Of a stretch of DNA of 43,710 bases, positions 22,174-30,273 are shown one piece after another. The notes beneath the pieces were generated by a model that made no database searches, was not told the DNA's origin, and saw only the letters and a program-made list of their open reading frames with translations. Both the position numbers and the translations under genes were made by a program. Within the stretch, counting starts at the first letter, position 1, and every line of letters starts with the position of its first letter. Location: assembly GCA_028867075.1 (NCBI GenBank), contig JAGWGZ010000003.1, positions 1-43,710 on the forward strand, given 5' to 3'. This stretch comes from Nanobdellota archaeon. Its GTDB lineage: Archaea; Nanobdellota; Nanobdellia; Pacearchaeales; GW2011-AR1.

Positions 22174-23205
22174 TCATTCGGCTTTTATCAAAAGCCCGGA
22201 GAACCTCTTGTTTCTGTAAATTTCAAGAAGGATAAGCAGGTATGCAATTATGAGCGGCCCCAGAATAAGTCCCATGACTCCAAAGAAGATTATTCCTCCG
22301 ATAGTTCCAAGAAGTGCAAGTAGGGAATTCATCATCAATCTTCTAGATATCACAATAGGCCTGAGGAAATTGTCAACAACTATTGAAGCTATTCCGAAGA
22401 TAGTCACACCCACACCTGCGAGATTATTGCCCGTGACTACAAGATAGACAGCAACCGGCATCCATACAATCGAGGGCCCAAGTATTGGAAGCACTCCTGC
22501 AAGAATCGCAAGTATCATAAGGAGCAGTGAATTCTGAACCCCAAACAGGAAAAATCCCAACCCTGCAATCAGCCCCTGGAAGAACCCGATAACTATCTGA
22601 CCGTAGAGAACTGAAGCGGTTACGTCCTTGGTCGCCTTGAGAAGTTTTTCCTGAACATCTTTTGGAAATGGGAGGATGCTTTTGAGATACTCTATAAATT
22701 CTTCTTTATCGCGCATTACGAAAAAGAAGGTAAACAAGACCACAGTCATCTGCAGAAGTATTACTGGAATGTCAAGGAGAAAGTTGAAAGCAGAGTTAAC
22801 CATCCCAGTGGTCACATTTGTTATGAATGTGTGGAGGATGGAATCAACTTCGCTTGGGAAGACTCCTGTGCTTGAAAGTGACGGGAACAGGTTCTTGACG
22901 GGAGTTACAAAATCAATTTGCTGTGCAAAAGTGAAAATTTTTATTGTCTCGTTAATCATTATCGGGACCAGGAAGATTGACGGCACTATCAGCACTATGA
23001 GAAGTATTGCAGTGATTATTGTGGATGAGAGATTTTTTGACTTTATTTTCTTGCGAATCAGGTTGTAAAACGGCGCGAAGATAAATACCAGGACAAAACC
23101 GAGAATTATCGACATCAATATTGGTTTGAGTAAGAAAAAAGATAATACTGAAAGAGCAATTAATATTGCCGCTACAATTATCTTTTCTAAAGAAGTTTCT
23201 TCCAT
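22174..23205 (-). CDS. AI-2E family transporter
   Basis: A 343-aa permease of the AI-2E/TqsA-PerM type with about eight hydrophobic helices. Typical stretches include the N-terminal pair of spans (ALSVLSFFLLKPILMSIILG), SVLYGQIVIGFFQGLIAGLGF, ILAGVLPILGPSIVWMPVAV and the C-terminal LGTIGGIIFFGVMGLILGP. Family members export small molecules or act as sodium/proton antiporters; substrate cannot be inferred, and signalling is not implied. CTTTATAAATT read on the minus strand about 25-35 nt upstream is the promoter. The gene diverges from the 235-aa unknown. Confidence 0.9.
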   Translation of the reverse strand: MEETSLEKIIVAAILIALSVLSFFLLKPILMSIILGFVLVFIFAPFYNLIRKKIKSKNLSSTIITAILLIVLIVPSIFLVPIMINETIKIFTFAQQIDFVTPVKNLFPSLSSTGVFPSEVDSILHTFITNVTTGMVNSAFNFLLDIPVILLQMTVVLFTFFFVMRDKEEFIEYLKSILPFPKDVQEKLLKATKDVTASVLYGQIVIGFFQGLIAGLGFFLFGVQNSLLLMILAILAGVLPILGPSIVWMPVAVYLVVTGNNLAGVGVTIFGIASIVVDNFLRPIVISRRLMMNSLLALLGTIGGIIFFGVMGLILGPLIIAYLLILLEIYRNKRFSGLLIKAE

Positions 23206-23286
23206 TTTGCCTCTTGATTATAGAGAGCTGTAAATTTATAAAGGTTTTTAGAAAAAATTTAAAAGATAGACTCTTCACTAGATATC

Positions 23287-23994
23287 ATGAATTTCATTGA
23301 AAAGATTTTTCTCGGCAAAACAGATGGCCTAGTGCATCTGCAGTTTCAGAAGTTTAGCAGGGGTGAATTTAGCAATAGGGCATTAATTAATACAAAAAAG
23401 ACAGGAAACAAGTATATGATTTCTACGAGTGCTGAATTTGCAAATGAACTTGTGAGGGATGTTGCAGGAAAACTTGGAAACAAAAAGACTAAAATCACAG
23501 GGGCAATAATCTCCACTAATGATTTCACGGGAAAGCTGGATTTCAAAGACAAAAAACAGTTTCAGGGCGTGAAAAGTTACCTCATTGAAAAGGAAATGTC
23601 TGGGGATGAAATAATAAAATTACTTGATGAATTTCCAAAGGCATTTTTTGCACTTAGTTTTGAAACGAGCGAGACAAAATTGAAAATAAAGGCTAAAGCG
23701 CCAAAATCCGGAAAACCCAAGAACAAGGAAGATGAAAAAGTAAAAGCAGATTTCTGCAAGCTCATAACAACCGATGAAAAACTCGGAGAAGGATTTGTCT
23801 TTGAGAAAAAAGACTTCAAAAAAGCAGACATCTCGCATACGTTTGTGATAGAAGAGATAGTAATTCCTGAAAATCTGAAAAAATCAGAAGACTTTCAGCT
23901 CATAAGAGAGGAATCAAAAAGGAAGGGAAAGATAATAAGAGAGGCTGAAATTGACGGGAATAAGATAAGAAAGGAAATGAATTTTGAAGCTTAG
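23287..23994 (+). CDS. Conserved-looking cytosolic protein of unknown function
   Basis: A 235-aa protein with no signal or membrane segment. The N-terminal half opens MNFIEKIFLGKTDGLVHLQF and looks alpha/beta. A Lys-rich linker (KAPKSGKPKNKEDEKVKAD) leads to a second half with FVIEEIVIPENLKKSEDF, which may bind nucleic acid or partner proteins, given the high Lys content. It is a leaderless gene: AATTTAAAAG lies about 20-30 nt before the ATG. It stands alone between the permease and the ribosomal superoperon. Its family is not recognised. Confidence 0.65.
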   Translation: MNFIEKIFLGKTDGLVHLQFQKFSRGEFSNRALINTKKTGNKYMISTSAEFANELVRDVAGKLGNKKTKITGAIISTNDFTGKLDFKDKKQFQGVKSYLIEKEMSGDEIIKLLDEFPKAFFALSFETSETKLKIKAKAPKSGKPKNKEDEKVKADFCKLITTDEKLGEGFVFEKKDFKKADISHTFVIEEIVIPENLKKSEDFQLIREESKRKGKIIREAEIDGNKIRKEMNFEA

Positions 23995-24071
23995 AAAACC
24001 TTTAAAAAGCCGCTTTTCTCAATAAATACATTCCAGGGTAAGTAAAATGTTCTTCGCTAATATATTGATAA

Positions 24072-25028
24072 ATGGCACCACCAAGAACACCAAGAAGTGG
24101 AAGTTTGCAGTTCTGGCCGAGAAAGAGGGCCAGTAAATTCCTGCCTAGTGTAAACTGGAGTGTTTTAGAAAAATCAGATACAAGTTCTACAAGGGGGCTG
24201 AGAGGATTCATCGCTTACAAGGCCGGAATGGCTTCTGGTTTTGTTCTTGATAATACGCCGGATTCAATGACCAAAGGGAAAAAGATCATAATCCCAATTA
24301 CAATTCTTGAATGTCCTAAGGCAAAGATACTCTCTGTAAGATTCTATAAGAACGGAAAAGTTATGAAAGAGATTCTCTCAAAAAATCTTGACAAAGAATT
24401 AAAGAGAAAGCTAAGGCTTCCGAAAAAAGAGCATGAAAATCTTGAGAATGTTAAAAATTATGATGACGTGAGGACTATTATCTACTCTGTTACAAAAAGC
24501 ATTGGGGTGAAAAAGACTCCTGACCTAAGCGAGATTTCATTAACAGGAAGCTTGGATGATAAGATGAATTTCATAAAGGCAAATCTTCAAAAAGAAATTT
24601 CTGTATCTGATGTCTTTGAGGCCGGAAAGCTCATTGATATTCGCGGTTTGACAAAAGGTAAGGGTCTGCAGGGGCCTGTGAAAAGATTTGGAATAACATT
24701 AAAGTCCCATAAATCAGAAAAAGGACAGAGAAGACCGGGAAGCCTGGGGCCGTGGCATCCTGCAAGAGTAACCTTCAGGGCTCCGATGGCAGGACAGATG
24801 GGAATGTTTACGCGGGTTTTGTATAATAACAAGATAATTGAAATTGGAAATGGTGAAAAAAATTCAAAATTAAAAAATATAAAGAATTTTGGAGATATCA
24901 GAGCAGATTATATTCTGGTAAGAGGCTCTGTACAGGGTCCTGCAAAAAGGCAATTGCTCCTCACCCCTTCATTCAGAGAAACTAAAAAACAGGCTAAGAA
25001 AGACTTCCAGCTTTTGGAGATAAGATGA
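24072..25028 (+). CDS. rpl3: 50S ribosomal protein uL3
   Basis: A 318-aa protein that opens the S10/spc superoperon and nucleates 23S rRNA folding. Archaeal-type features: APPRTPRSGSLQFWPRKRA at the N-terminus, LRGFIAYKAGM, and the peptidyl-transferase-reaching loop KSEKGQRRPGSLGPWHPARV, followed by RAPMAGQMGM. The TATA-like CCTTTAAAAAGC at 23999-24010 predicts a leader of about 40 nt, unlike the leaderless genes nearby. It overlaps uL4 by 4 nt. Confidence 0.95.
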   Translation: MAPPRTPRSGSLQFWPRKRASKFLPSVNWSVLEKSDTSSTRGLRGFIAYKAGMASGFVLDNTPDSMTKGKKIIIPITILECPKAKILSVRFYKNGKVMKEILSKNLDKELKRKLRLPKKEHENLENVKNYDDVRTIIYSVTKSIGVKKTPDLSEISLTGSLDDKMNFIKANLQKEISVSDVFEAGKLIDIRGLTKGKGLQGPVKRFGITLKSHKSEKGQRRPGSLGPWHPARVTFRAPMAGQMGMFTRVLYNNKIIEIGNGEKNSKLKNIKNFGDIRADYILVRGSVQGPAKRQLLLTPSFRETKKQAKKDFQLLEIR

Positions 25029-25819
25029 AGACACAAATCTTAAACCATGACGGAAAATCGATAAAGGAAATTGAAATGCCTAGTTTCTTCTCTGCAAAAA
25101 TCCGGGAAGACATTGTCTCAAAGGTTCTTGAAGCAATGAAGAAAAAACAGCCTTATGCGCCTTCGCCCGTTGCGGGAAAACAACATGCTGCAAAGGGAAA
25201 GATTGTTCACAGGAGGCATGTGTGGAGAAGCGGTTATGGAAAGGGAATATCCCGTGTACCGAGAAAGATATTTTCAAGAAGAGGGGAGCAGTTCAACTGG
25301 GAGGCTACGGAAGTTCCAAATGCGAAAGGCGGAATCAGAGCTCACCCTCCAAAGGTTCTGTCAATGATTGAACTCCCAAAGATTAATAAAAAAGAAATGA
25401 AGATTGCGTTTACCTCTGCATTAAGTTCAACAGCAAACATCAATGAGTTAAAAAAGAGATACAAAACTCTTGGGGGAATGAAGGTTGAACCACACTTTCC
25501 GATGATCATATCCGAACTTGGTTTTAAGAAAACAAAAGATACAGTTTCTGCAGTGAAGAACATTCTCGGAAATGAACTCTTTAAGATTGCGCTTCCTAAA
25601 AAGAAGATCAGAAGCGGGAAAGGAAAAATGAGGGGAAGAAAGTACAAAACAAGTGCCGGTCTTTTAATAGTTCTCTCAGACAAAGAAAAGATTAATTCAA
25701 ATGTCTTTGATGTAAAAAAGGCAAGAGAACTCAGCTTAAATGACATAGAGCTTGGGAGGCTCACAATTTACTCTGAAGGTGCAATTAAAGAATTGGGGGA
25801 AAGAATAAATGGAAAATGA
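25025..25819 (+). CDS. rpl4: 50S ribosomal protein uL4
   Basis: A 264-aa exit-tunnel protein. The extended tunnel loop is recognisable (RRHVWRSGYGKGISRVPRK, then RAHPPKVLSMIELPKI), as is the C-terminal core with SGKGKMRGRKYKTSAGLLIV. The start overlaps the uL3 stop by 4 nt and the end overlaps uL23 by 11 nt. Confidence 0.95.
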   Translation: MKTQILNHDGKSIKEIEMPSFFSAKIREDIVSKVLEAMKKKQPYAPSPVAGKQHAAKGKIVHRRHVWRSGYGKGISRVPRKIFSRRGEQFNWEATEVPNAKGGIRAHPPKVLSMIELPKINKKEMKIAFTSALSSTANINELKKRYKTLGGMKVEPHFPMIISELGFKKTKDTVSAVKNILGNELFKIALPKKKIRSGKGKMRGRKYKTSAGLLIVLSDKEKINSNVFDVKKARELSLNDIELGRLTIYSEGAIKELGERINGK

Positions 25820-26072
25820 AAGAGAAAAAATAAGGATGAGGCCGATAATTACGGAAAAGGCAGTTATGCTCATAGAATCTCAGAATACCCTCACATTCCA
25901 AACCGGAATAGGGACAAATAAAGAACAGATGAAGCGGGAAATTGAAGAGATGTTCAGCGTGAAAGTTGAATCTATGAGGGTGATGAATAAGAAAGGAAAG
26001 AAATATGCCTATGTTAAACTAAATGCCAAGACTCCTGCAATTGATATTGCAACGAAGCTAGGGATGATATAA
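25809..26072 (+). CDS. rpl23: 50S ribosomal protein uL23
   Basis: An 87-aa protein at the tunnel exit, docking site for SRP and the translocon. Family motifs are RPIITEKAVMLIESQNTLTF and VKVESMRVMNKKGKKYAYVKL. It overlaps uL4 by 11 nt; uL2 starts 1 nt after its stop. Confidence 0.94.
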   Translation: MENEREKIRMRPIITEKAVMLIESQNTLTFQTGIGTNKEQMKREIEEMFSVKVESMRVMNKKGKKYAYVKLNAKTPAIDIATKLGMI

Positions 26073-26073
26073 A

Positions 26074-26781
26074 ATGGGTAAACGAATAATACAGCAGGCA
26101 CGGGGACATGGAAGCTTCCCTTACAGGGTAAGAAAGCAGGCATTTAAATATAAGATACAATATCCAAGCAAACTAGAGGGGGATGGAATTGTTCTGAAAC
26201 TTCTCAATTCACTTGGCCATTTTGCACCTTTGGCAAAAATAAGGTATAATGGCGGAATATTTTATATCCCTGCATTTAAGGGGATGGTTGAGGGGCAGAA
26301 GATTAATTTTTCAAAATCAGGAGAGAATGTTGAAAATGGAAATATTCTTGCACTTAAGGAAATTCCGGTAAAAACACAGATATACAGCATAGAAGCACGA
26401 CCGGGGGACGGGGGAATTTTCATAAAAACTGCCGGAACATATGGGACGGTCAGCAAAGTACTCGGAGAGAGAATATTCATTTTAATGCCGTCAAAAAAAG
26501 AAAAAGAATTCAACCCCAACTGCCGTGCTGTTGTGGGAATAATCGCCGGTTCAGGACGATTGGAAAAACCGGTAGTAAAAGCAGGAAAAAAGTATTATAT
26601 GAAAAGATCCAAGGGCGGAAGAATGTGGCCCCGAACATCTGCAGTCAAGGTGAACGCAGTAGACCATTACTTCGGCTCTGGAAGAGGAAAGAATCCAAAG
26701 AGCAAGATTGCAAAGAGAAATGCACCTGCCGGAAGGAGAGTAGGTTTATTAAGACCAAGGAGGACAGGACATAAGAGATAA
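26074..26781 (+). CDS. rpl2: 50S ribosomal protein uL2
   Basis: A 235-aa core protein near the peptidyl-transferase centre. It opens GKRIIQQARGHGSF and keeps the C-terminal loop with the functionally important His198. That loop reads VDHYFGSG (196-203), where archaea and bacteria normally have VDHPFGGG or VDHPHGGG, so a Pro and a Gly of a near-invariant segment are replaced. The gene is followed by a mini-ORF before uS19. Confidence 0.95.
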   Translation: MGKRIIQQARGHGSFPYRVRKQAFKYKIQYPSKLEGDGIVLKLLNSLGHFAPLAKIRYNGGIFYIPAFKGMVEGQKINFSKSGENVENGNILALKEIPVKTQIYSIEARPGDGGIFIKTAGTYGTVSKVLGERIFILMPSKKEKEFNPNCRAVVGIIAGSGRLEKPVVKAGKKYYMKRSKGGRMWPRTSAVKVNAVDHYFGSGRGKNPKSKIAKRNAPAGRRVGLLRPRRTGHKR

Positions 26782-26782
26782 A

Positions 26783-26830
26783 ATGAAAAATAAATTTTTC
26801 AAAATACAAAAATTAGGAGATTTTGCATAA
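26783..26830 (+). CDS. Mini-ORF before uS19, leader-peptide-like
   Basis: A 15-codon ORF ([15 protein letters not shown]) starts 1 nt after the uL2 stop, and its TAA overlaps the uS19 ATG. Its 3' end, GGAG-A-TTTTGCATAATGG, recurs almost exactly before uS8 in a second mini-ORF that ends in GGFA. The GGAG is also a Shine-Dalgarno for uS19 and the 5' half is AT-rich, so this may be an internal promoter plus leader and not a translated peptide. Confidence 0.4.
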   Translation: MKNKFFKIQKLGDFA

Positions 26831-27231
26831 TGGAAGCAGAAGTAAGGAAAAAAGAATTTATGTTCAGAGGAAAGACGCTAGAGGAGCTTAATGCACTTGA
26901 AGTCAGGGAATTTGCAAAATATCTAAAAGCGAGAGGAAGGCGGGCAGTCTTGAGACAGTTCAATGAAATTGAAAAGTTCATAATGAGGGCAAATAAAAAG
27001 CTCTCAAAAAACAAACCGATAAAAACACACAGTAGAGAAATCGTTGTGGTTCCGAAAATGGTTGGCATGAAGATACAAATTCACAATGGCAAAGGATTTG
27101 AGCCAGTTGAAATAACAGGAAATATGCTGGGCCATAGATTGGGAGAATTCGCACTGACAAGAACAAAAGTTAAGCATGGAAGTGCTGGTGTCGGAGCAAC
27201 TAAAGGAAGCAAATTTAAGTCGAAAAAGTAA
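26830..27231 (+). CDS. rps19: 30S ribosomal protein uS19
   Basis: A 133-aa small-subunit head protein. Signatures are [13 protein letters not shown] near the N-terminus, [13 protein letters not shown], and the C-terminal [24 protein letters not shown]. Translation starts in a TAATG overlap with the preceding mini-ORF, with GGAG 11 nt upstream, a rare clear Shine-Dalgarno in this operon. Confidence 0.94.
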   Translation: MEAEVRKKEFMFRGKTLEELNALEVREFAKYLKARGRRAVLRQFNEIEKFIMRANKKLSKNKPIKTHSREIVVVPKMVGMKIQIHNGKGFEPVEITGNMLGHRLGEFALTRTKVKHGSAGVGATKGSKFKSKK

Positions 27232-27233
27232 AA

Positions 27234-27770
27234 ATGGCAGAAGAAAAAATGGAAACAAAATTGGAAGAGAAAAAAGAAACAAAAAAGATAGCCGAAGCTC
27301 CTGAAAAAAAATCCGATGAAAAAAAGCCTGAAGCAAAGAAAGACATGAAGAAACCAAAAACAGAAGCTGTTGTCAATTCACTCAATGCCCATCTCTCGGC
27401 AAAAACAAGCGCGGCCGTATGCAAGTTTATTGTCGGAAAAACAATCAATCGGGCCATGGATGATTTGAAGGATGTCCTGTCAATGAAAAGAGCCATCCCT
27501 ATGAAGGGAGAAATCCCCCACAGGAAAGGAAAAGGCATGATGGCAGGCAGGTTCCCAAAAAATGCCTCAAAGCATTTCATCAAAATGTTAAAAACACTTG
27601 AAGGAAATGCAAATGTCAATGGGATTGAATCCCCGGTAATTGTCGAAGCAATAGCCAATATCGGAGAGAGACCATATGGGCAGTTTGGAAGAATAAGGAG
27701 AAAGAGAGCGCACATAAAGATAATTGCCAAGAATAAAATAAAGAAGGAAAGCAGGGAGAGGAAAAAGTAA
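27234..27770 (+). CDS. rpl22: 30S/50S operon protein uL22, with charged N-terminal extension
   Basis: A 178-aa exit-tunnel protein. The conserved core starts near AHLSAKTSAAVCKFIVGKTI (about residue 45). The core continues with PHRKGKGMMAGRFPKNASKHF, a beta-hairpin region and RIRRKRAHIKIIAK. The first 43 residues are a Lys/Glu-rich extension (EEKMETKLEEKKETKKIAEA) not found in typical members, probably disordered. It begins 2 nt after the uS19 stop. Confidence 0.93.
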   Translation: MAEEKMETKLEEKKETKKIAEAPEKKSDEKKPEAKKDMKKPKTEAVVNSLNAHLSAKTSAAVCKFIVGKTINRAMDDLKDVLSMKRAIPMKGEIPHRKGKGMMAGRFPKNASKHFIKMLKTLEGNANVNGIESPVIVEAIANIGERPYGQFGRIRRKRAHIKIIAKNKIKKESRERKK

Positions 27771-27771
27771 G

Positions 27772-28440
27772 ATGGAAGAGAAAAGTGTAGTAAAGTTCAA
27801 GAAAGATGAATTTGCGATGAAAGAGTTCATAAAATATTCTCTTGGACGGGGAAAAGTCAGCAAGGTCCGAATAGAATATACTCCAGTGGGGGAGAAGATA
27901 ATAATCTCAACGCACAAAACCGGATTAGTCATCGGACGTGGCGGAGAGAGGATAGATGAACTTACAAGAATGCTCAAGACAAAATTCAAGCTTGAGAATC
28001 CGCACATAGAGATAGAAGAGATAAAACACCCTGAGTTTGATGCTCAGATAACTGCTGATGACATAGCTCTTGGCCTTGAAAAATTCGGACCTCTGAGATT
28101 CAAGGTAATTGCATACAGAATGCTCCAGAAGATAATAGACTCAAAAGCCCTCGGGGCAGAGATAAGATTGAGCGGAAAACTTCCAGGAGCACGTGCAAAG
28201 TCATGGAGATTCGCTCAAGGGTATCTGAAAAAGACGGGAGAGAGCGCAAGAGTTGTTGATCGGGCTCAGTCGCGTGCAGAAACAAGACCGGGAACCGTGG
28301 GCGTGAAAGTCGGAATCCTCCCCCCTAATGCAGTGATAAAGGACAAGATAATAATCAATGATGAACTGATCTCAAAGATGAAATCCAATTCCGAATTTGA
28401 AGAAGAGACAAAAACTAAACCAAAGAAAAACAGAAAATGA
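27772..28440 (+). CDS. rps3: 30S ribosomal protein uS3
   Basis: A 222-aa mRNA-entry protein. The KH type II domain carries the GRGG loop at 55-58 (KTGLVIGRGGERIDELTRML region), followed by the C-domain with GAEIRLSGKLPGARAKSWRF. It starts 1 nt after the uL22 stop and overlaps uL29 by 4 nt. Confidence 0.95.
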   Translation: MEEKSVVKFKKDEFAMKEFIKYSLGRGKVSKVRIEYTPVGEKIIISTHKTGLVIGRGGERIDELTRMLKTKFKLENPHIEIEEIKHPEFDAQITADDIALGLEKFGPLRFKVIAYRMLQKIIDSKALGAEIRLSGKLPGARAKSWRFAQGYLKKTGESARVVDRAQSRAETRPGTVGVKVGILPPNAVIKDKIIINDELISKMKSNSEFEEETKTKPKKNRK

Positions 28441-28604
28441 AAATAAAAGACCTTAAAGGAATGAACAAAGAAGAAAGAGAAAGCCGCCTTAAAGAGCTGA
28501 GGCTTGAACTCATAAAATCAGAGATAAATGCTTCAAAATCAGGAAGTTCAAAGATAAAAAATATAAAAAAAACAATAGCACAAATACTCACACTCAACAA
28601 ATAA
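28437..28604 (+). CDS. rpl29: 50S ribosomal protein uL29
   Basis: A 55-aa two-helix protein at the tunnel exit. It opens MKIKDLKGMNKEERESRLKE and continues LRLELIKSEINASKSGS and IKNIKKTIAQILTLNK, the usual family pattern. The start overlaps the uS3 stop by 4 nt (ATGA) and aIF1 starts 1 nt after its stop. Confidence 0.93.
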   Translation: MKIKDLKGMNKEERESRLKELRLELIKSEINASKSGSSKIKNIKKTIAQILTLNK

Positions 28605-28605
28605 A

Positions 28606-28893
28606 ATGAATATATGTCCAAAATGCGGATTGCCTTTAGAGGCATGCGTTTGCGAACAGATCGTGAAGGCCGACCAGAGGATACGGGTGACCCTTGACAA
28701 GAAGAAATATGGGAAAGTGGTCACGATTGTTTCCGGCTTTGACAAGGGCGTAGACATAAAAAAGGTCGCAAAAGACCTGAAGAATGAGCTCGCCTGCGGA
28801 GGAACCTTTGAGGGAAACAATGTTGAACTCCAGGGAGACCACATGAAGAGGATAAAACCTATCCTTGAAAAGATGGGCTTTAACATCGAATAA
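28606..28893 (+). CDS. eif1: Translation initiation factor aIF1 (SUI1 family)
   Basis: A 95-aa start-codon fidelity factor. It has an N-terminal zinc-binding knuckle (Cys4, Cys7, Cys14, Cys16) typical of archaeal members and a SUI1 core with KYGKVVTIVSGFDKGVDIKK and LACGGTFEGNNVELQGDH. It sits between uL29 and uS17, where archaea often also have the RNase P protein Rpp29; that gene is absent here. Confidence 0.93.
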   Translation: MNICPKCGLPLEACVCEQIVKADQRIRVTLDKKKYGKVVTIVSGFDKGVDIKKVAKDLKNELACGGTFEGNNVELQGDHMKRIKPILEKMGFNIE

Positions 28894-28909
28894 GTTCGCA
28901 CAAAATAAG

Positions 28910-29266
28910 ATGAAAACAAAAATGAAAGAAACTGAGAAGAGAAAGCCGGAAGTACCGGAAAGAACTAATTGCAATGATATTAACTGCCCAATTCATGGGG
29001 CTCTCAGCCTGCGAGGAAGAACTTTCTCCGGAAAAGTGATAAAAAAGTTCCATAAAAGAATTGTAATCGAATTCGAGAGAACAGTTTATGTAAGAAAATA
29101 TGAGAGATATGCAAAAATGAAAACAAAGATTCATGCGCGCCTTCCGGACTGCATGAGCAATGAAGTGAACCTCGGAGATTATATTACAGTGAAGGAATGC
29201 AGGCCTTTGAGCAAGCTCATCCACTTTGCAGTTACTGAAAAGATAAAGGGGGTAAATGAAAAATGA
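28910..29266 (+). CDS. rps17: 30S ribosomal protein uS17
   Basis: A 118-aa protein with an OB-fold core: CNDINCPIHGALSLRGRTFS, then RIVIEFERTVYVRKYERYAK and NLGDYITVKECRPLSKL. The start at 28910 is the first ATG after the aIF1 stop; a longer frame from 28865 lies inside aIF1. It overlaps the membrane microprotein gene by 4 nt. Confidence 0.93.
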   Translation: MKTKMKETEKRKPEVPERTNCNDINCPIHGALSLRGRTFSGKVIKKFHKRIVIEFERTVYVRKYERYAKMKTKIHARLPDCMSNEVNLGDYITVKECRPLSKLIHFAVTEKIKGVNEK

Positions 29267-29454
29267 AGATTAAAAATATTTTATGGATATTTGCATCGGT
29301 TATCCTCTTGTTAAGTACCATTATGAATATTAATATCATCGATAAAAATTCAACAACTTATTTGTTGTTAGGTTACATTGGTGCTGGATTAGCGATTATT
29401 ATCACAATTATGATTATAGGATCATTAATCAAAAATAAGGGAGAAATCAAATGA
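29263..29454 (+). CDS. Two-span membrane microprotein inside the spc operon
   Basis: A 63-aa protein with two hydrophobic helices (ILWIFASVILLLSTIMNI and YLLLGYIGAGLAIIITIMII) joined by a short polar loop, ending in a basic tail. It overlaps uS17 and uL14 by 4 nt at each end (ATGA), so translation must be coupled to both. uS17 and uL14 are normally adjacent. Hand count gives about 26% G+C against about 50% for the first 60 bases of uL14, and codons favour ATT, TTA and AAA. It has no known family; it may be a recent insertion or a translocon- or ribosome-linked membrane peptide. Confidence 0.7.
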   Translation: MKIKNILWIFASVILLLSTIMNINIIDKNSTTYLLLGYIGAGLAIIITIMIIGSLIKNKGEIK

Positions 29455-29852
29455 AAGCAATAGGAGCAAGGACAACACGCGGTCTGAACATCGGAGCAGT
29501 TGTGACCTCTGCAGATAACAGCGGAGCAAGGATAGTGAGAATAGTCTCTGTTAAAAGATGGAAGGCAAAGAAAGGCAGGCAGGCAACCGCAAAGGTTGCG
29601 GATTGGGTAAAAGTGAGCGTAAGGAAAGGCGTCCCTGATGTCAGAGGAAAAGTCTTTGATGCTATCGTAATAAGGCAGAAAAAATCCTACAGAAGGCTCA
29701 ATGGGGAGAGAATAGCTTTTGAGGATAATGCGGTCGCATTGCTAAAGGATGAAAAAGGAAATCCAAAAGGAACACAAATTAAAGGACCAGTCGCACGAGA
29801 GGTCATGGAAAGGTGGCCGCAGGTCGCTAAGATTGCGCAGATGGTGTATTAA
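29451..29852 (+). CDS. rpl14: 50S ribosomal protein uL14
   Basis: A 133-aa intersubunit-bridge protein. Signatures are GAVVTSADNSGARIVRIVSV, then DWVKVSVRKGVPDVRGKVFDAIVIRQKK and a FEDNAVALLKDEKGNPKGT stretch. The start overlaps the membrane microprotein stop by 4 nt and uL24 begins 1 nt after its stop. Confidence 0.95.
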   Translation: MKAIGARTTRGLNIGAVVTSADNSGARIVRIVSVKRWKAKKGRQATAKVADWVKVSVRKGVPDVRGKVFDAIVIRQKKSYRRLNGERIAFEDNAVALLKDEKGNPKGTQIKGPVAREVMERWPQVAKIAQMVY

Positions 29853-29853
29853 A

Positions 29854-30273
29854 ATGAAACAAAAATTTAACAAAAACTGGAAGTCAAGCAAACAACCGAG
29901 GAAACAGAGGAAATATTCAGCGAATACTCCCCTGCATCTGAAGAATAAAGCGATAAGCGCAAACCTCTCAAAAGAACTCAGAAAGAAACATGGCAGAAGA
30001 AGCCTGCCTCTCAGAAAAGGGGACAGGGTAATGATAATGACCGGGAAATTCAGGAAGAAAGAGGGCAAAATAACAAAAGTCCTCCTTAAGACTTCAAAGA
30101 TAATTATTGAGGGTATACAGATAAAGAAGAAAGATGGTTCAAAGGTAGACATAAAAATGGAGCCTTCAAACCTCAGGATAATTGAACTTAATTCAGAAGA
30201 TAAAAAAAGACTTAAAAACAGAGAAAAGAAAATGAAACCAGAGAAGAAACAGGAGGAAAAAAATGCATCTTAA
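29854..30273 (+). CDS. rpl24: 50S ribosomal protein uL24
   Basis: A 139-aa early assembly protein. It opens KQKFNKNWKSSKQPRKQRKY and shows the KOW motif GDRVMIMTGKFRKKEGKITK, then VDIKMEPSNLRIIEL. The start is the ATG 1 nt after the uL14 stop; the upstream in-frame extension lies within uL14. It overlaps eS4 by 11 nt. Confidence 0.94.
   Translation: MKQKFNKNWKSSKQPRKQRKYSANTPLHLKNKAISANLSKELRKKHGRRSLPLRKGDRVMIMTGKFRKKEGKITKVLLKTSKIIIEGIQIKKKDGSKVDIKMEPSNLRIIELNSEDKKRLKNREKKMKPEKKQEEKNAS

Noticed and set aside
24047-24136. A 29-codon upstream ORF (MFFANILING start) overlapping the uL3 start in another frame
   Set aside because: No Shine-Dalgarno precedes it, it is out of frame and would suppress uL3, and no matching sequence occurs elsewhere. 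It could matter only if leader regulation of uL3 is shown.
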